62,595 bases of DNA from Clostridiales bacterium (GTDB lineage Bacteria > Bacillota > Clostridia > Oscillospirales > CAG-382). Position 1 is the stretch's first letter; the number at the start of each line of letters is the position of its first letter. This document shows positions 25,266-32,990 of this stretch, one piece after another. The stretch spans positions 1 to 62,595 of the forward strand of contig SFLA01000003.1 of the NCBI GenBank assembly GCA_004553575.1, written 5' to 3'. The position numbers and the translations under genes were made by a program. The notes below the pieces were generated by a model. It saw only the letters and a list, made by a program, of their open reading frames with translations, did no database searches and was not told where the DNA came from.

Positions 25266-25799
25266 TTACTTAATTATCTTATCGACAATATCGCCGATAT
25301 ACTCGCCGATAAACGGGAGCGGCTTTTTCTTGCCGGTAGCGGCGTTAACTATACCGATAACGGCAAAAACGAATATGGCCACACCAATGATAGACAGCAG
25401 AGCGGTTATCGGCCACGGAGTAACCCTTTCGGTAAAATTGATACCGAAAAACGGGTCGGTATAGATTTTATTAACCTTTATGAGGTTAAGCAGAAAGCTG
25501 AGTATGCTGTAAGCCACGTCGATGGCGAACAGACCTAAACCCTGCTTTGCGTGGAACTGAGCAAACGGTGAATCCTTCTTTGCCAGCAGCGGTATAAAGC
25601 AGAGCGGACCGATATATCCGAGTACAGCCATTCCCTTGTTGGATGCTATATCGGCGTCTTCGGTGGGTGCAGCCTGGGGCCGGGGTTCGGAATCGGGAGC
25701 GGGCTGTGCCTGAACGGGAGCGTTTACCGCAGCGCCGCAGCCGGGACAGAATTTTGCACCGTCGCTGATTTCGGTGCCGCATTTTGAACAGAATGCCAT
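25266..25799 (-). CDS. zinc-ribbon membrane protein with DUF4870-like domain
   Basis: Protein of 177 residues. A zinc-ribbon (CSKCG at 4-8 and CPGCG at 18-22) is joined by a Pro/Ala/Glu linker to a membrane domain with about three hydrophobic segments; GYIGPLCFIPLL and SPFAQFHAKQGLGLF match the DUF4870 / Tic20-like group of small membrane proteins. The function is unknown. It is the last of four reverse-strand genes and shares the same ribbon start (MAFC) as the preceding gene, suggesting that their N-terminal parts were duplicated. Confidence 0.8.
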   Translation of the reverse strand: MAFCSKCGTEISDGAKFCPGCGAAVNAPVQAQPAPDSEPRPQAAPTEDADIASNKGMAVLGYIGPLCFIPLLAKKDSPFAQFHAKQGLGLFAIDVAYSILSFLLNLIKVNKIYTDPFFGINFTERVTPWPITALLSIIGVAIFVFAVIGIVNAATGKKKPLPFIGEYIGDIVDKIIK

Positions 25800-25830
25800 A
25801 AATATTTCCTCCGTTTATGTTGTGTGTAAA

Positions 25831-26406
25831 TCAGATATGAGGCACAAAATGCCTTATGATTTCCTGAAAGAAACTGTCGAAGTTATTGCCGGTTGCAAGA
25901 ATTATTGCGCCGACGACAATAACGAACAGAAGCGTTATACCTAATATAATCAGCGAGGTTATCAGCAGACTGCGGCAGTAATAGGTCTTCTGCAGCTTTT
26001 TGCATCCGCCGCACGCCCATACAATAAGCAGTATGAAGCCGACCACCGGTATTGCGAGCAGGCAGTTTATTCCTACGAATCCGAGGCTCGAAATAAGCGC
26101 TTTTTTGGGGTCCTCAGCCGGTTGAGCGGCATCGGCGGGACCGGGCGCAGGCTCAGGCTGCGGCTTTGGCTGCGGCGCCGTTACGGGTGCAGACTCGGGT
26201 TCGGGAGCGGGCTCGGGCTTGAATTCAGGCTCGGGCTCGGGGATGGGATCAGACTGGGATATAAACTCCGGTACAGCCTCCGGCTTCGGCTCTGCTGCGG
26301 GCTCGGGCGCAGCTGCGGGCTCTGTTTCGGGTATCGCAAAGCCGCATTCGGTGCAGAACTTTGTTCCGTCCGAAAGCTGCTTTCCGCATTGGGTACAGAA
26401 TGCCAT
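25831..26406 (-). CDS. zinc-ribbon protein with Glu-Pro-rich linker and membrane segments
   Basis: Protein of 191 residues. The N-terminal zinc ribbon (CTQCG and CTECG) is followed by a ~75-residue linker of repeating E-P/A-P units (EPAAAPEPAAEPKPEAV and similar) and two or three hydrophobic helices; the C-terminal helix is strongly hydrophobic. No enzyme motif is seen. The CGGCKKLQKTYYCRSL loop between the helices is cysteine-rich. It lies 25 bases after the lipoprotein at 26432 and 31 bases before the second zinc-ribbon gene. Confidence 0.75.
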   Translation of the reverse strand: MAFCTQCGKQLSDGTKFCTECGFAIPETEPAAAPEPAAEPKPEAVPEFISQSDPIPEPEPEFKPEPAPEPESAPVTAPQPKPQPEPAPGPADAAQPAEDPKKALISSLGFVGINCLLAIPVVGFILLIVWACGGCKKLQKTYYCRSLLITSLIILGITLLFVIVVGAIILATGNNFDSFFQEIIRHFVPHI

Positions 26407-26431
26407 TTTATTATCCTCCTATTTAATAAAT

Positions 26432-27082
26432 CTACTTGTTTATCGCTACGGTGAGCATCGAAAGCGAATATACTATCGAAATATCGTTTCCGGATTCGTC
26501 GGTGCCCTCAAGTATGTATACGCCGAGTACGGTATCGACACTGCCCGAAACACCGTACACCTCTTTGAAATCGTTGATATATTCCGTAGCTTCCTCCTCC
26601 GTCACCGATGTATACACGGCAGTGAAGGAATCACGGCTCACGCTCCAGGTGGTCAGCGTTCCGAATTCCGGCATTTCGTATTCGTCCGTAAAACCGTTGG
26701 CGGGTATTTCTCCGCCGATTCCGTTCAATCCGGCATCATTACCGTTTACCGTCCAGGTGCCGTTGTGATTCATTATGGTCTGGTTTCCCTCGGAATCGGT
26801 AAACACGGCGGTTCCGTCCTCCGAAACAGATACCTCGTAACCGTTCTCGGCCGCGGACGAGCATATCTGGTTAAGCTGTTCGTCGGTAAGATCGGCAAGA
26901 CCGGTAAGATCTGTCAGCAGGCCTTCAATTCCCGCGGGAATGCCGTTTCCCTCGGATATTTCGCCGATAATCCCGGCAACGTCGTCGGTATCAATCATGT
27001 CGGTAATGCCGTTAATGTCTATACAGGCGCATAAAGCCGCGGCGACCGTCATGGCAATCAGTATTGTGCAGATTCGTTTCAT
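26432..27082 (-). CDS. hypothetical lipoprotein
   Basis: Exported protein of 216 residues with signal peptide and lipobox LCAC (Cys20). The mature chain begins with an acidic helical region (DMIDTDDVAGIIGEIS) and then an all-beta-looking part (VSVSEDGTAVFTDSEGNQTIMNHNGTWTVNGND). A C-terminal domain follows with a helix TEEEATEYINDFKEVYGVS, a pattern seen in small lipoproteins that pair with membrane zinc-ribbon proteins. I do not recognise the family. It sits between another lipoprotein gene and the two zinc-ribbon genes in one operon. Confidence 0.75.
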   Translation of the reverse strand: MKRICTILIAMTVAAALCACIDINGITDMIDTDDVAGIIGEISEGNGIPAGIEGLLTDLTGLADLTDEQLNQICSSAAENGYEVSVSEDGTAVFTDSEGNQTIMNHNGTWTVNGNDAGLNGIGGEIPANGFTDEYEMPEFGTLTTWSVSRDSFTAVYTSVTEEEATEYINDFKEVYGVSGSVDTVLGVYILEGTDESGNDISIVYSLSMLTVAINK

Positions 27083-27136
27083 AAATACGGGTTTCTCCTT
27101 GATTTAAGGGGTAATCGGTTCCGAGCGGAGGTAAAC

Positions 27137-27697
27137 TCACCAGCCGCGGTAATCCACAATGGCGTCATATGCTTCATTCATGGTTGCTCCCGCGTATTCG
27201 AATTCGCGCCAGGAATCGTCGGTCATAACGCGGATAATGCTTTCGTCAAGATCCGATATATCAATACACAGGGTAACCGTCTGCTCGTCGTAATGATCTC
27301 CGTCTTCGGTTTCATACTCCGGATAGGTAATCTCCATGGTAATCGTGCTTCCGGAAGCGGTGTATCCGCCGGTGTATACGGGAGCTTCTCTTCCGGCTCC
27401 GGCGTTCCATATACCGTAGTTGTAAACAAACTCGCCTTCCTCCGATTCGATAAAACACACGAAATCACCGCCGGCGTAATCGTTCCAGTATCCGTTCAGC
27501 GCTCTCCAAAGCGAATCTGCGCCGTCAATGCCGGGATATCCGGATACTTCCGTATCTTCCGATACTTCGGATTCCTGCGGCTCCGCGGATACAACTTCGG
27601 ATACGGAGTCAGATCCGCTCACATTATTTATTGCAGGATCGCACGCTGCAAGCAGCAGGGCGGTTAGCATAAGCAATGAAACAAAAGCCTTTTTCAC
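27137..27697 (-). CDS. hypothetical lipoprotein, GTG start
   Basis: Lipoprotein of 186 residues with lipobox LAAC and an acidic Ser/Glu linker (SEVVSAEPQESEVSEDTEVS). The mature domain looks like a small lipocalin-like or beta-barrel fold (LWRALNGYWNDYAGGDFVCFIE at its start, YTASGSTITMEITYPEYE later), a type often seen in clostridial lipoproteins of unknown role. I choose GTG 27697, seven bases after AAGGAG; the frame runs to 27715 but that TTG lies at the binding site. It is first in the four-gene cluster. Confidence 0.75.
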   Translation of the reverse strand: MKKAFVSLLMLTALLLAACDPAINNVSGSDSVSEVVSAEPQESEVSEDTEVSGYPGIDGADSLWRALNGYWNDYAGGDFVCFIESEEGEFVYNYGIWNAGAGREAPVYTGGYTASGSTITMEITYPEYETEDGDHYDEQTVTLCIDISDLDESIIRVMTDDSWREFEYAGATMNEAYDAIVDYRGW

Positions 27698-27742
27698 GTT
27701 AAAACTCCTTAACAACGGTTATTTCATAAGTCCTACAAGTTT

Positions 27743-27771
27743 ATAATATCACATAAAACAGGATTTGTCCA
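27743..27771 (-). promoter_or_regulatory. promoter of the lipoprotein / zinc-ribbon cluster
   Basis: On the reverse strand TGGACA (27771-27766) and TATTAT (27748-27743) with a 17-base spacer. Confidence 0.65.
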
Positions 27772-27825
27772 CTACCCGGAATATTTATGTTTCAGCCGGA
27801 AATAAAATATTTTCGGAATTTAACA

Positions 27826-27851
27826 AAGGTTTAAGCCTTGGGGATTAAAAT
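27826..27851 (+). promoter_or_regulatory. possible regulatory site before htrA
   Basis: An imperfect dyad AAGGTTTAAGCCTT (27826-27839) is followed by TAAAAT (27846-27851), a possible -10 box with no matching -35 at normal distance. This would fit an activator- or alternative-sigma-dependent stress promoter for the protease gene, but it is only suggestive. Confidence 0.3.
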
Positions 27852-27892
27852 GCGTTCGTAAAAGAAAAATTCATACAGAAAGGACAACAGAC

Positions 27893-29245
27893 ATGGAAGA
27901 ATATGTAAACGGAATGCAATCCGCGGATAATGAAAGCTCCTTCGGATCCGCTGCGGGCGGGCAGGATTTCACGGCAGAGGAGCGTCGTACGGAACGCCGG
28001 AGCTCCGGCACGCAGTATGACTGTGACGAAAACGATTGCCGCCCCGGCAGAAAAAAGAAGCATACGGGCAGGCGGGTCGCCGCGGCGTTAATGGCGGTTT
28101 TACTGGTCGCGGCTCTCGGCTTCGGCGGCGGATATGCCGGTGCGCTTATCGCATCACGGATAACGGATACGGATTCGGGCTCACGCCCCGGCGGAGCTCA
28201 GGTTGTTATCCAGCAGTCTCAGGGAGGGCATACGGTATCGTCGGTTTCGGGTTCGTCCGCAATGACTTCCGAGGAGGTCGCGGCAGCCACGGTTCCGAGC
28301 GTAGTCGCAATAACCACCGAAAACGTCACAACCAGCAATTCATGGTACGGATCCCGGGTCAGCAGCGGCGCCGGCTCCGGAGTGATACTGAGCTCCGACG
28401 GGTATATTCTTACAAACTACCATGTAGTAACGGGGGCGGATAAGATCACGGTCGAGACCTGCGACGGCACGGAATACCCTGCAGAGCTTGTGGGCACCTA
28501 CCGTGACGGAGACCTCGCGGTAATAAAAATCGACGCCTCCGGACTTTCACCGGTCACCTTTGCCGATACCGATTCCGTTGTTCAGGGCGAAACCGTATAT
28601 GCGGTGGGCAACCCCGAGGGCACCTTCAGCGGATCCATAACCATGGGTATACTGAGCGCGCTTGACCGCACAATATCCGTCACTTTGGAAGAGAGAAACG
28701 GCAGATTCATCACAGGCTACACAGTAAACCTTGACGTGTTCCAGTTTGACGCAGCGGTAAGCCCCGGCAATTCCGGCGGCGGACTGTTCAACGCGTACGG
28801 CGAGCTTATCGGTATAGTATGCGCCAAGAGCAGCGACACCGATTCCGAGGGACTCGCGTTTGCTATTATCGGCAACAACGCTCTTGGGATTGCTTCCGAT
28901 ATTATCGAAAACGGTGCCGGATCCGGCGCGAATACGGACAACGGCGAAAATACCAATCCGGCGGTTATAGGGATAACGGCGGTATATCTCGATTCCGCTA
29001 CCGCCTCCTTCTGCGGCTTTGCCTCGGAGGGTGTGTACGTGCTGTCCGTCACCTCGGATTCCGCCGTCAAAGCGGGGATAACTTCCGGCGACCGCATAGT
29101 AAGCATCGACGGCAACGAGGTTCGCGCAGTCAGCGATATCACCGATTATCTCGCCGGTAAGAACCCGGGCGACGAAGTGTCGCTGACTGTAGAGCGGTCT
29201 GACAAAACATTCACCGTCACCGTCACTCTTTCCGAAAACAAGTAA
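27893..29245 (+). CDS. HtrA/DegP-like serine protease with PDZ domain
   Basis: Membrane-anchored quality-control protease of 450 residues. It has a charged cytoplasmic N terminus (~60 residues), one transmembrane helix (~64-86), a Gly/Ser linker and a trypsin-like domain with His177 (LTNYHVV), Asp207 (YRDGDLAVIKID) and Ser294 (AVSPGNSGGGLFN). A PDZ domain occupies ~360-445 (GVYVLSVTSDSAVKAGITSG). The topology and domain order match Gram-positive HtrA. It probably degrades misfolded exported proteins, for which this region encodes many candidates. AAAGGA precedes the ATG. Confidence 0.93.
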   Translation: MEEYVNGMQSADNESSFGSAAGGQDFTAEERRTERRSSGTQYDCDENDCRPGRKKKHTGRRVAAALMAVLLVAALGFGGGYAGALIASRITDTDSGSRPGGAQVVIQQSQGGHTVSSVSGSSAMTSEEVAAATVPSVVAITTENVTTSNSWYGSRVSSGAGSGVILSSDGYILTNYHVVTGADKITVETCDGTEYPAELVGTYRDGDLAVIKIDASGLSPVTFADTDSVVQGETVYAVGNPEGTFSGSITMGILSALDRTISVTLEERNGRFITGYTVNLDVFQFDAAVSPGNSGGGLFNAYGELIGIVCAKSSDTDSEGLAFAIIGNNALGIASDIIENGAGSGANTDNGENTNPAVIGITAVYLDSATASFCGFASEGVYVLSVTSDSAVKAGITSGDRIVSIDGNEVRAVSDITDYLAGKNPGDEVSLTVERSDKTFTVTVTLSENK

Positions 29246-29284
29246 AATTCCCGGCGGAATATTCCGCTTCGGACAAAAACAAAT

Positions 29285-29332
29285 CGGCAGTGCTCTCACC
29301 TCAACGTATACAAGGAGGGATGGGTACTGCCG
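29285..29332. terminator. possible terminator between htrA and the MFS gene
   Basis: CGGCAGT and ACTGCCG can pair over a long interior with a second small CCTC/GGAGG stem. It lacks a clean T run, so function as a terminator is uncertain. Confidence 0.35.
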
Positions 29333-29356
29333 TTATTGTTATGATTTTTACAATTG

Positions 29357-30655
29357 TTACAGCTCGTTAAGACTGCGGTTTAACAAGGCATATATCGTAA
29401 CCGCCGCCATTCCCGCGCTCGAGAACACGAACAGCCATCCGAGCCCCGCTCCGCTTATAATTGCGCCGCCGGCAAAGCTCGCAATCGGTACCAGCGCCTG
29501 CGAAAGCGTGGAGAGCACTGCGCCCGCTTTGCCGATCATATCCTTGTCCACGGTCCGTATCATGGCGGTGTTTATGCGTATGTTTATGTTGGATAGCGTG
29601 ATTCCCGCGGCGGCGCCGATACCGAGCAGCGAGATAAGGAAATATGTGTCCGATTCCAACATCACCCGCAGCACGAACCATGCCGACGTCAGCAGCACGA
29701 ACAGCGCCGCAAGCACCGCAAGCCATGCTTTGGCGGTTTTCCCGCATTTGTCCGTCTGCTTCTGCATTCCGATAACGGCAGATGCGATCAGGGTTCCCGC
29801 CGACATTACCGTCTGCAATACCGCCAGCCAGGTTTCTCCGCTCATGAATTCGGAAAACAGATAGTCGCCGGTCAGGCCGCTGCAGTAATAGGTGAAGCCG
29901 TTTGAATACATCGGGGACAGAAAGAAATTCACACCGAGAGCAATCACGGTTATTGCAAATACCGGTTTCAGGCCGTGTACGTATCTGAATCCCTGTATCA
30001 TATCGCCGACAGCCGTTTTTAACGTAAGCCTTGTTCCGTCGCCCTGTGCCGTCCGGCATTTAATAAAGGTTTCCGATACCGCAGAAAGAATATACGATAC
30101 CCCGTCGGCAACGGTTATCCAGAAGAATCCGAGCGTCGTATACAGCACCGATGCGAGCAGTACGCCGATAATGCTTATAACACTGCTCGACGAAGAAAAC
30201 AGCGACGAGGCCTTCTGGACCTCCGAATCGTCCACCACAAACTTTATTATTGCGGACGACGCCGGCGAAAACATCGCTCCGTTCAGGTTTAATATCACCG
30301 TTACGGTGAACAGCACCGTTATAAGCGCGTAATAACTGTCCTTAAGCAGAAGCACCGCCGCACCGCAGGCGAGTATGGTTCCGCCGCGTATGAAGTCTGT
30401 CACATATAGTATCTTCGCTTTGTCGAATCGGTCGGCAATAACTCCTCCGAGCGGAGAAAACACCAGGTAAACCGCACCGCCAACAGCCAGGAATACTCCC
30501 TGAAGCATCGCGTTGCCGCCCGATATTTTAAGTATATAAAAGCTTATCGCAAAACTGTAGAATACGTTTCCGACTCCGGAAACGAAGTTGCCCCAGAACA
30601 GCAGAGCAAAGTCCTTCTGCCGCAGGAGGCCCTTCTTTTTTACTTCACCGGTCAT
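29357..30655 (-). CDS. MFS transporter (macrolide-efflux / MefA-like group)
   Basis: Twelve-helix major facilitator of 432 residues. It starts with a KKKGLLRQKDFALLFWGNF lead, typical of the MFS 'enterobactin/macrolide exporter' group, and has the loop-2-3 signature GGVIADRFDKAKILYVTD. No substrate can be assigned. ATG 30655 is used; a GTG three codons upstream is possible, but neither has a strong binding site. It is the third gene after the YhbD-like regulator and bactofilin, so the three may be co-transcribed. Confidence 0.85.
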   Translation of the reverse strand: MTGEVKKKGLLRQKDFALLFWGNFVSGVGNVFYSFAISFYILKISGGNAMLQGVFLAVGGAVYLVFSPLGGVIADRFDKAKILYVTDFIRGGTILACGAAVLLLKDSYYALITVLFTVTVILNLNGAMFSPASSAIIKFVVDDSEVQKASSLFSSSSSVISIIGVLLASVLYTTLGFFWITVADGVSYILSAVSETFIKCRTAQGDGTRLTLKTAVGDMIQGFRYVHGLKPVFAITVIALGVNFFLSPMYSNGFTYYCSGLTGDYLFSEFMSGETWLAVLQTVMSAGTLIASAVIGMQKQTDKCGKTAKAWLAVLAALFVLLTSAWFVLRVMLESDTYFLISLLGIGAAAGITLSNINIRINTAMIRTVDKDMIGKAGAVLSTLSQALVPIASFAGGAIISGAGLGWLFVFSSAGMAAVTIYALLNRSLNEL

Positions 30656-30731
30656 ATTTGGCACCGTTTGTGCGTTTGCCTTATAGGATTATGCGGAACG
30701 GCGATTCCGTCTTATACAAAGGCTTTGGCAT

Positions 30732-31445
30732 TCATACCTTTCTCTGTTCTTTTATCTCCGCGCCGTCCTTCACGGTTATGGTACCGGTGTATTCAACGGT
30801 GCCTATACGGCAGCCGCTGCCTATCACCGCATTCGTGCAGGCTATCCTGTCCGCGGTCACACCGACAATGTCAACCGTGTCCGCTTCAATACTCCCGACC
30901 TTAAGACTCCCGTGCAAGCGGGACCGGAATCCCTTCGACAGCAAAAAGCCGTGGGCATATTTAACGGTCAGCTTCTCGCAGCCTATCTCCGGTACCGAGG
31001 ATTCCGCTCCGCCCGGAAGTTCGATATCAACCGTCCCCGCGTTCAGCAGTCCGCCCATAGTGAACAAGTGAGCATTAACTGTCTCCGCCTCGCAGTCTCC
31101 TGTTATCCTTGCTGTCCCGGAAAACACCAGCTTTTCGCATTTTACCTTTCCCGCGCAGGTTATCGCTCCGTAAAATCCGATATCGCCTCCGGTGATGTCT
31201 CCGCCCACCGAAGCAGAGCCCGACGCCTTCAGCATTTCTGCATGTACCGCTCCGTTGACCTTTAATGATCCCGAAAAGGAAGCCCTGCCGCCTTTAATGT
31301 CGCCGGCGGCGTTGCAGCTTCCCGAGCATATAAGCTCGTCAAATGTAATGTTTCCGAGGATTTTACACGATCCGGAAATCGCAATCGAACCGTATTCGCC
31401 TTCGCAGATTTCGGCGCTGCCGGCAGTTCTTATGTTGTTAGTCAT
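30732..31445 (-). CDS. bactofilin-like polymer-forming cytoskeletal protein
   Basis: Protein of 237 residues made of repeated short beta strands with Gly/Ser turns (GSCKILGNITFDELICSGSC, SGSLKVNGAVHAEML, SGSASVGGDITGG). This is the right-handed beta-helix pattern of bactofilins, which polymerise without nucleotide on the membrane. It resembles B. subtilis YhbE/YhbF, and the gene follows a YhbD-like gene by 14 bases, the same neighbourhood as in Bacillus. There is no membrane segment. A role in shape or envelope organisation is inferred from the family. Confidence 0.85.
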   Translation of the reverse strand: MTNNIRTAGSAEICEGEYGSIAISGSCKILGNITFDELICSGSCNAAGDIKGGRASFSGSLKVNGAVHAEMLKASGSASVGGDITGGDIGFYGAITCAGKVKCEKLVFSGTARITGDCEAETVNAHLFTMGGLLNAGTVDIELPGGAESSVPEIGCEKLTVKYAHGFLLSKGFRSRLHGSLKVGSIEADTVDIVGVTADRIACTNAVIGSGCRIGTVEYTGTITVKDGAEIKEQRKV

Positions 31446-31459
31446 TTTCAGTCTCCTTA

Positions 31460-32056
31460 TCAGTCGTTAAGCTTGTTTTCGAGTGCCGATATAAGCTCCG
31501 GCAGGTGTATGCTCACGCATTCGGTGTTATCCGGAAGGGTAATGTATCCGGCTGCGTCCGCGGGTATACATACCGCCTGTCTTTCGCCGTTGCTGCCTAT
31601 AATCAACAGCTCCTGAGCCGCTTGGGAATTCCTGACTGCTTTTGCAGCGCACTCGGCGGCGACTGCGCTTCCGCAGCGCGAAAACACGGTAAGAGCCAGC
31701 AGCGAATGATAATCGAGCGGCGGGCTTTTTCCGGTTTCGCGGCAGTATGTCAGCAGTACTCCCGGATCGCATATTCCTCTGTCAATTATCTGCTCACCGG
31801 TCAGTCTTTTGCCGATCGCCGACGGTACGAAGCTCGCCGCTATATCGTCCAGCGACATACTGTCCTTCAGTTGCATTATCGCGTTCACCCGCTCTGTAAT
31901 CTTATCGCGGGGAAGGAAGGTCTCCTGACCGGTAAAAGTCGAACGGTGAATGAACCAGTTGTCCGGAATAAGACCTTTTCGCTTCCAGCGGTAGAGCGCC
32001 CCGTATGATATTCCGTATTTTTCCAGAAGCTCCTTCTTTGTAATCAGATCCTCCAT
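31460..32056 (-). CDS. YhbD-like (DUF4004) MerR-type HTH protein
   Basis: Predicted DNA-binding protein of 198 residues. The N-terminal MerR-like helix-turn-helix ITKKELLEKYGISYGALYRW with the following RKGLIPDNWFI and STFTGQETFLPRDKI blocks match the YhbD/DUF4004 family; the C-terminal part is a mostly helical domain of unknown function. Family members occur next to bactofilin genes, as here (31445). The promoter carries GTAACA dyads, one between the -35 and -10 boxes, the usual position for MerR-type control, so autoregulation is likely. Confidence 0.85.
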   Translation of the reverse strand: MEDLITKKELLEKYGISYGALYRWKRKGLIPDNWFIHRSTFTGQETFLPRDKITERVNAIMQLKDSMSLDDIAASFVPSAIGKRLTGEQIIDRGICDPGVLLTYCRETGKSPPLDYHSLLALTVFSRCGSAVAAECAAKAVRNSQAAQELLIIGSNGERQAVCIPADAAGYITLPDNTECVSIHLPELISALENKLND

Positions 32057-32068
32057 GCTTCGCCTCGC

Positions 32069-32081
32069 GTAACATTGTTAC
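32069..32081. promoter_or_regulatory. second GTAACA dyad (candidate operator)
   Basis: GTAACATTGTTAC is a 13-base palindrome with one central base, between the promoter and the YhbD-like start codon. It has the same arms as the dyad in the promoter spacer. Confidence 0.6.
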
Positions 32082-32092
32082 TTCGCGGACAT

Positions 32093-32122
32093 ATTGTAAC
32101 ATAACACTGTTACGGCAGTCAA
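32093..32122 (-). promoter_or_regulatory. promoter of the yhbD-like/bactofilin operon with a dyad in the spacer
   Basis: Reverse strand TTGACT (32122-32117) and TACAAT (32098-32093) are 18 bases apart. The spacer region contains GTAACA-6-TGTTAC (32096-32113). Both the over-long spacer and the operator position are typical of MerR-family promoters. Confidence 0.7.
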
Positions 32123-32132
32123 TGCCTTTTTC

Positions 32133-32161
32133 AAAAAAAGAACGCTGTTTTCACAGCGCTC
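32133..32161 (-). terminator. terminator after hisK
   Basis: Reverse strand GAGCGCTGT-GAAA-ACAGCGTTC followed by seven T residues. Confidence 0.9.
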
Positions 32162-32178
32162 CTTATCGTATATCCTGA

Positions 32179-32985
32179 TTATACAAGCTTTTCGGGAACA
32201 AGCCCTTTTGACGTCGGACGCAATACCCATCCGAAGCCGCAGTCACGAAGAATACCGTAGCCGTCGGCTATATTCCTGCCGATATCCGCGGCGGTATGCG
32301 CGTCGCTTCCGCAGGTGACATATTCGCCGCCGGATTCGCGGTACAGCCTTAGTATGTCGGCGGTCGGCATTATGTCTCCGCCCTTGCGGAGACCGGATAC
32401 ATTCAGCTCAAGAGCCACACCGTTTGACTTCATAACTTCGAACAGCACCCTGAATCTGTCGTAAAACGGCGTGAAGTCTATTTTAATTCCGTACCCGGCG
32501 GCGTAGCGGCAAGGATAGGTGATATGTGCGATCGCATTTATTCCCGGGAATGCGGCGACTTTGCACATGTCTTCGATCGCCCGTGCGTACAGATCGTTTA
32601 TCTCCGGCATCGGGATCTTCCCGTAATCGAGCATAAAGAAGTCGGGGACTCCTTCCAGATTGTGTACCGACCCGAGTACGAAATCGTATTTGCCTTCGCT
32701 GAGTATCCGTTTTGCCTCGTCGGGACACAGGTGAGGCTGACCGAGCTCGATACCCGAGCACAGCTCCACGGGCGAACCGGCTTTTTTTGCTTCTTCTATC
32801 GCCTTCGCCCGCGCGGCGCGGTCAAGCGGCGGATAAAAGCCCTTCAGCTCGCAGTCAATGTCGCAGTGGTCCGTCACGGCTATCGAAGCGAGTCCCGCCT
32901 TTTCGGCGGCACTAAGCAGCTCCGGTATTCCGTCGTGCCCGTCGAAAGAAAACACCGAATGTGTGTGTGAATCCGAAAACAGCAT
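32179..32985 (-). CDS. hisK: histidinol-phosphatase, PHP type
   Basis: PHP-domain phosphoesterase of 268 residues matching the histidinol-phosphatase (HisK/HisJ) group: metal ligands in SDSHTHSVFSFDG (7-9), VTDHCD (~40), the GSVHNLEG block, HITYPCRY and the C-terminal CGSDAHTAADIG. It would hydrolyse L-histidinol phosphate in histidine synthesis. No other his gene is nearby, so a related phosphoesterase role is possible. It starts five bases after the membrane-protein gene at 32991 and shares its promoter. Confidence 0.82.
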   Translation of the reverse strand: MLFSDSHTHSVFSFDGHDGIPELLSAAEKAGLASIAVTDHCDIDCELKGFYPPLDRAARAKAIEEAKKAGSPVELCSGIELGQPHLCPDEAKRILSEGKYDFVLGSVHNLEGVPDFFMLDYGKIPMPEINDLYARAIEDMCKVAAFPGINAIAHITYPCRYAAGYGIKIDFTPFYDRFRVLFEVMKSNGVALELNVSGLRKGGDIMPTADILRLYRESGGEYVTCGSDAHTAADIGRNIADGYGILRDCGFGWVLRPTSKGLVPEKLV

Positions 32986-32990
32986 TTCCG

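Noticed and set aside
26160..26320. Possible DNA repeat or CRISPR-like array in the Glu-Pro-rich segment
   Set aside because: It is an imperfect codon-level repeat of a protein linker, with no spacers and no constant repeat length.
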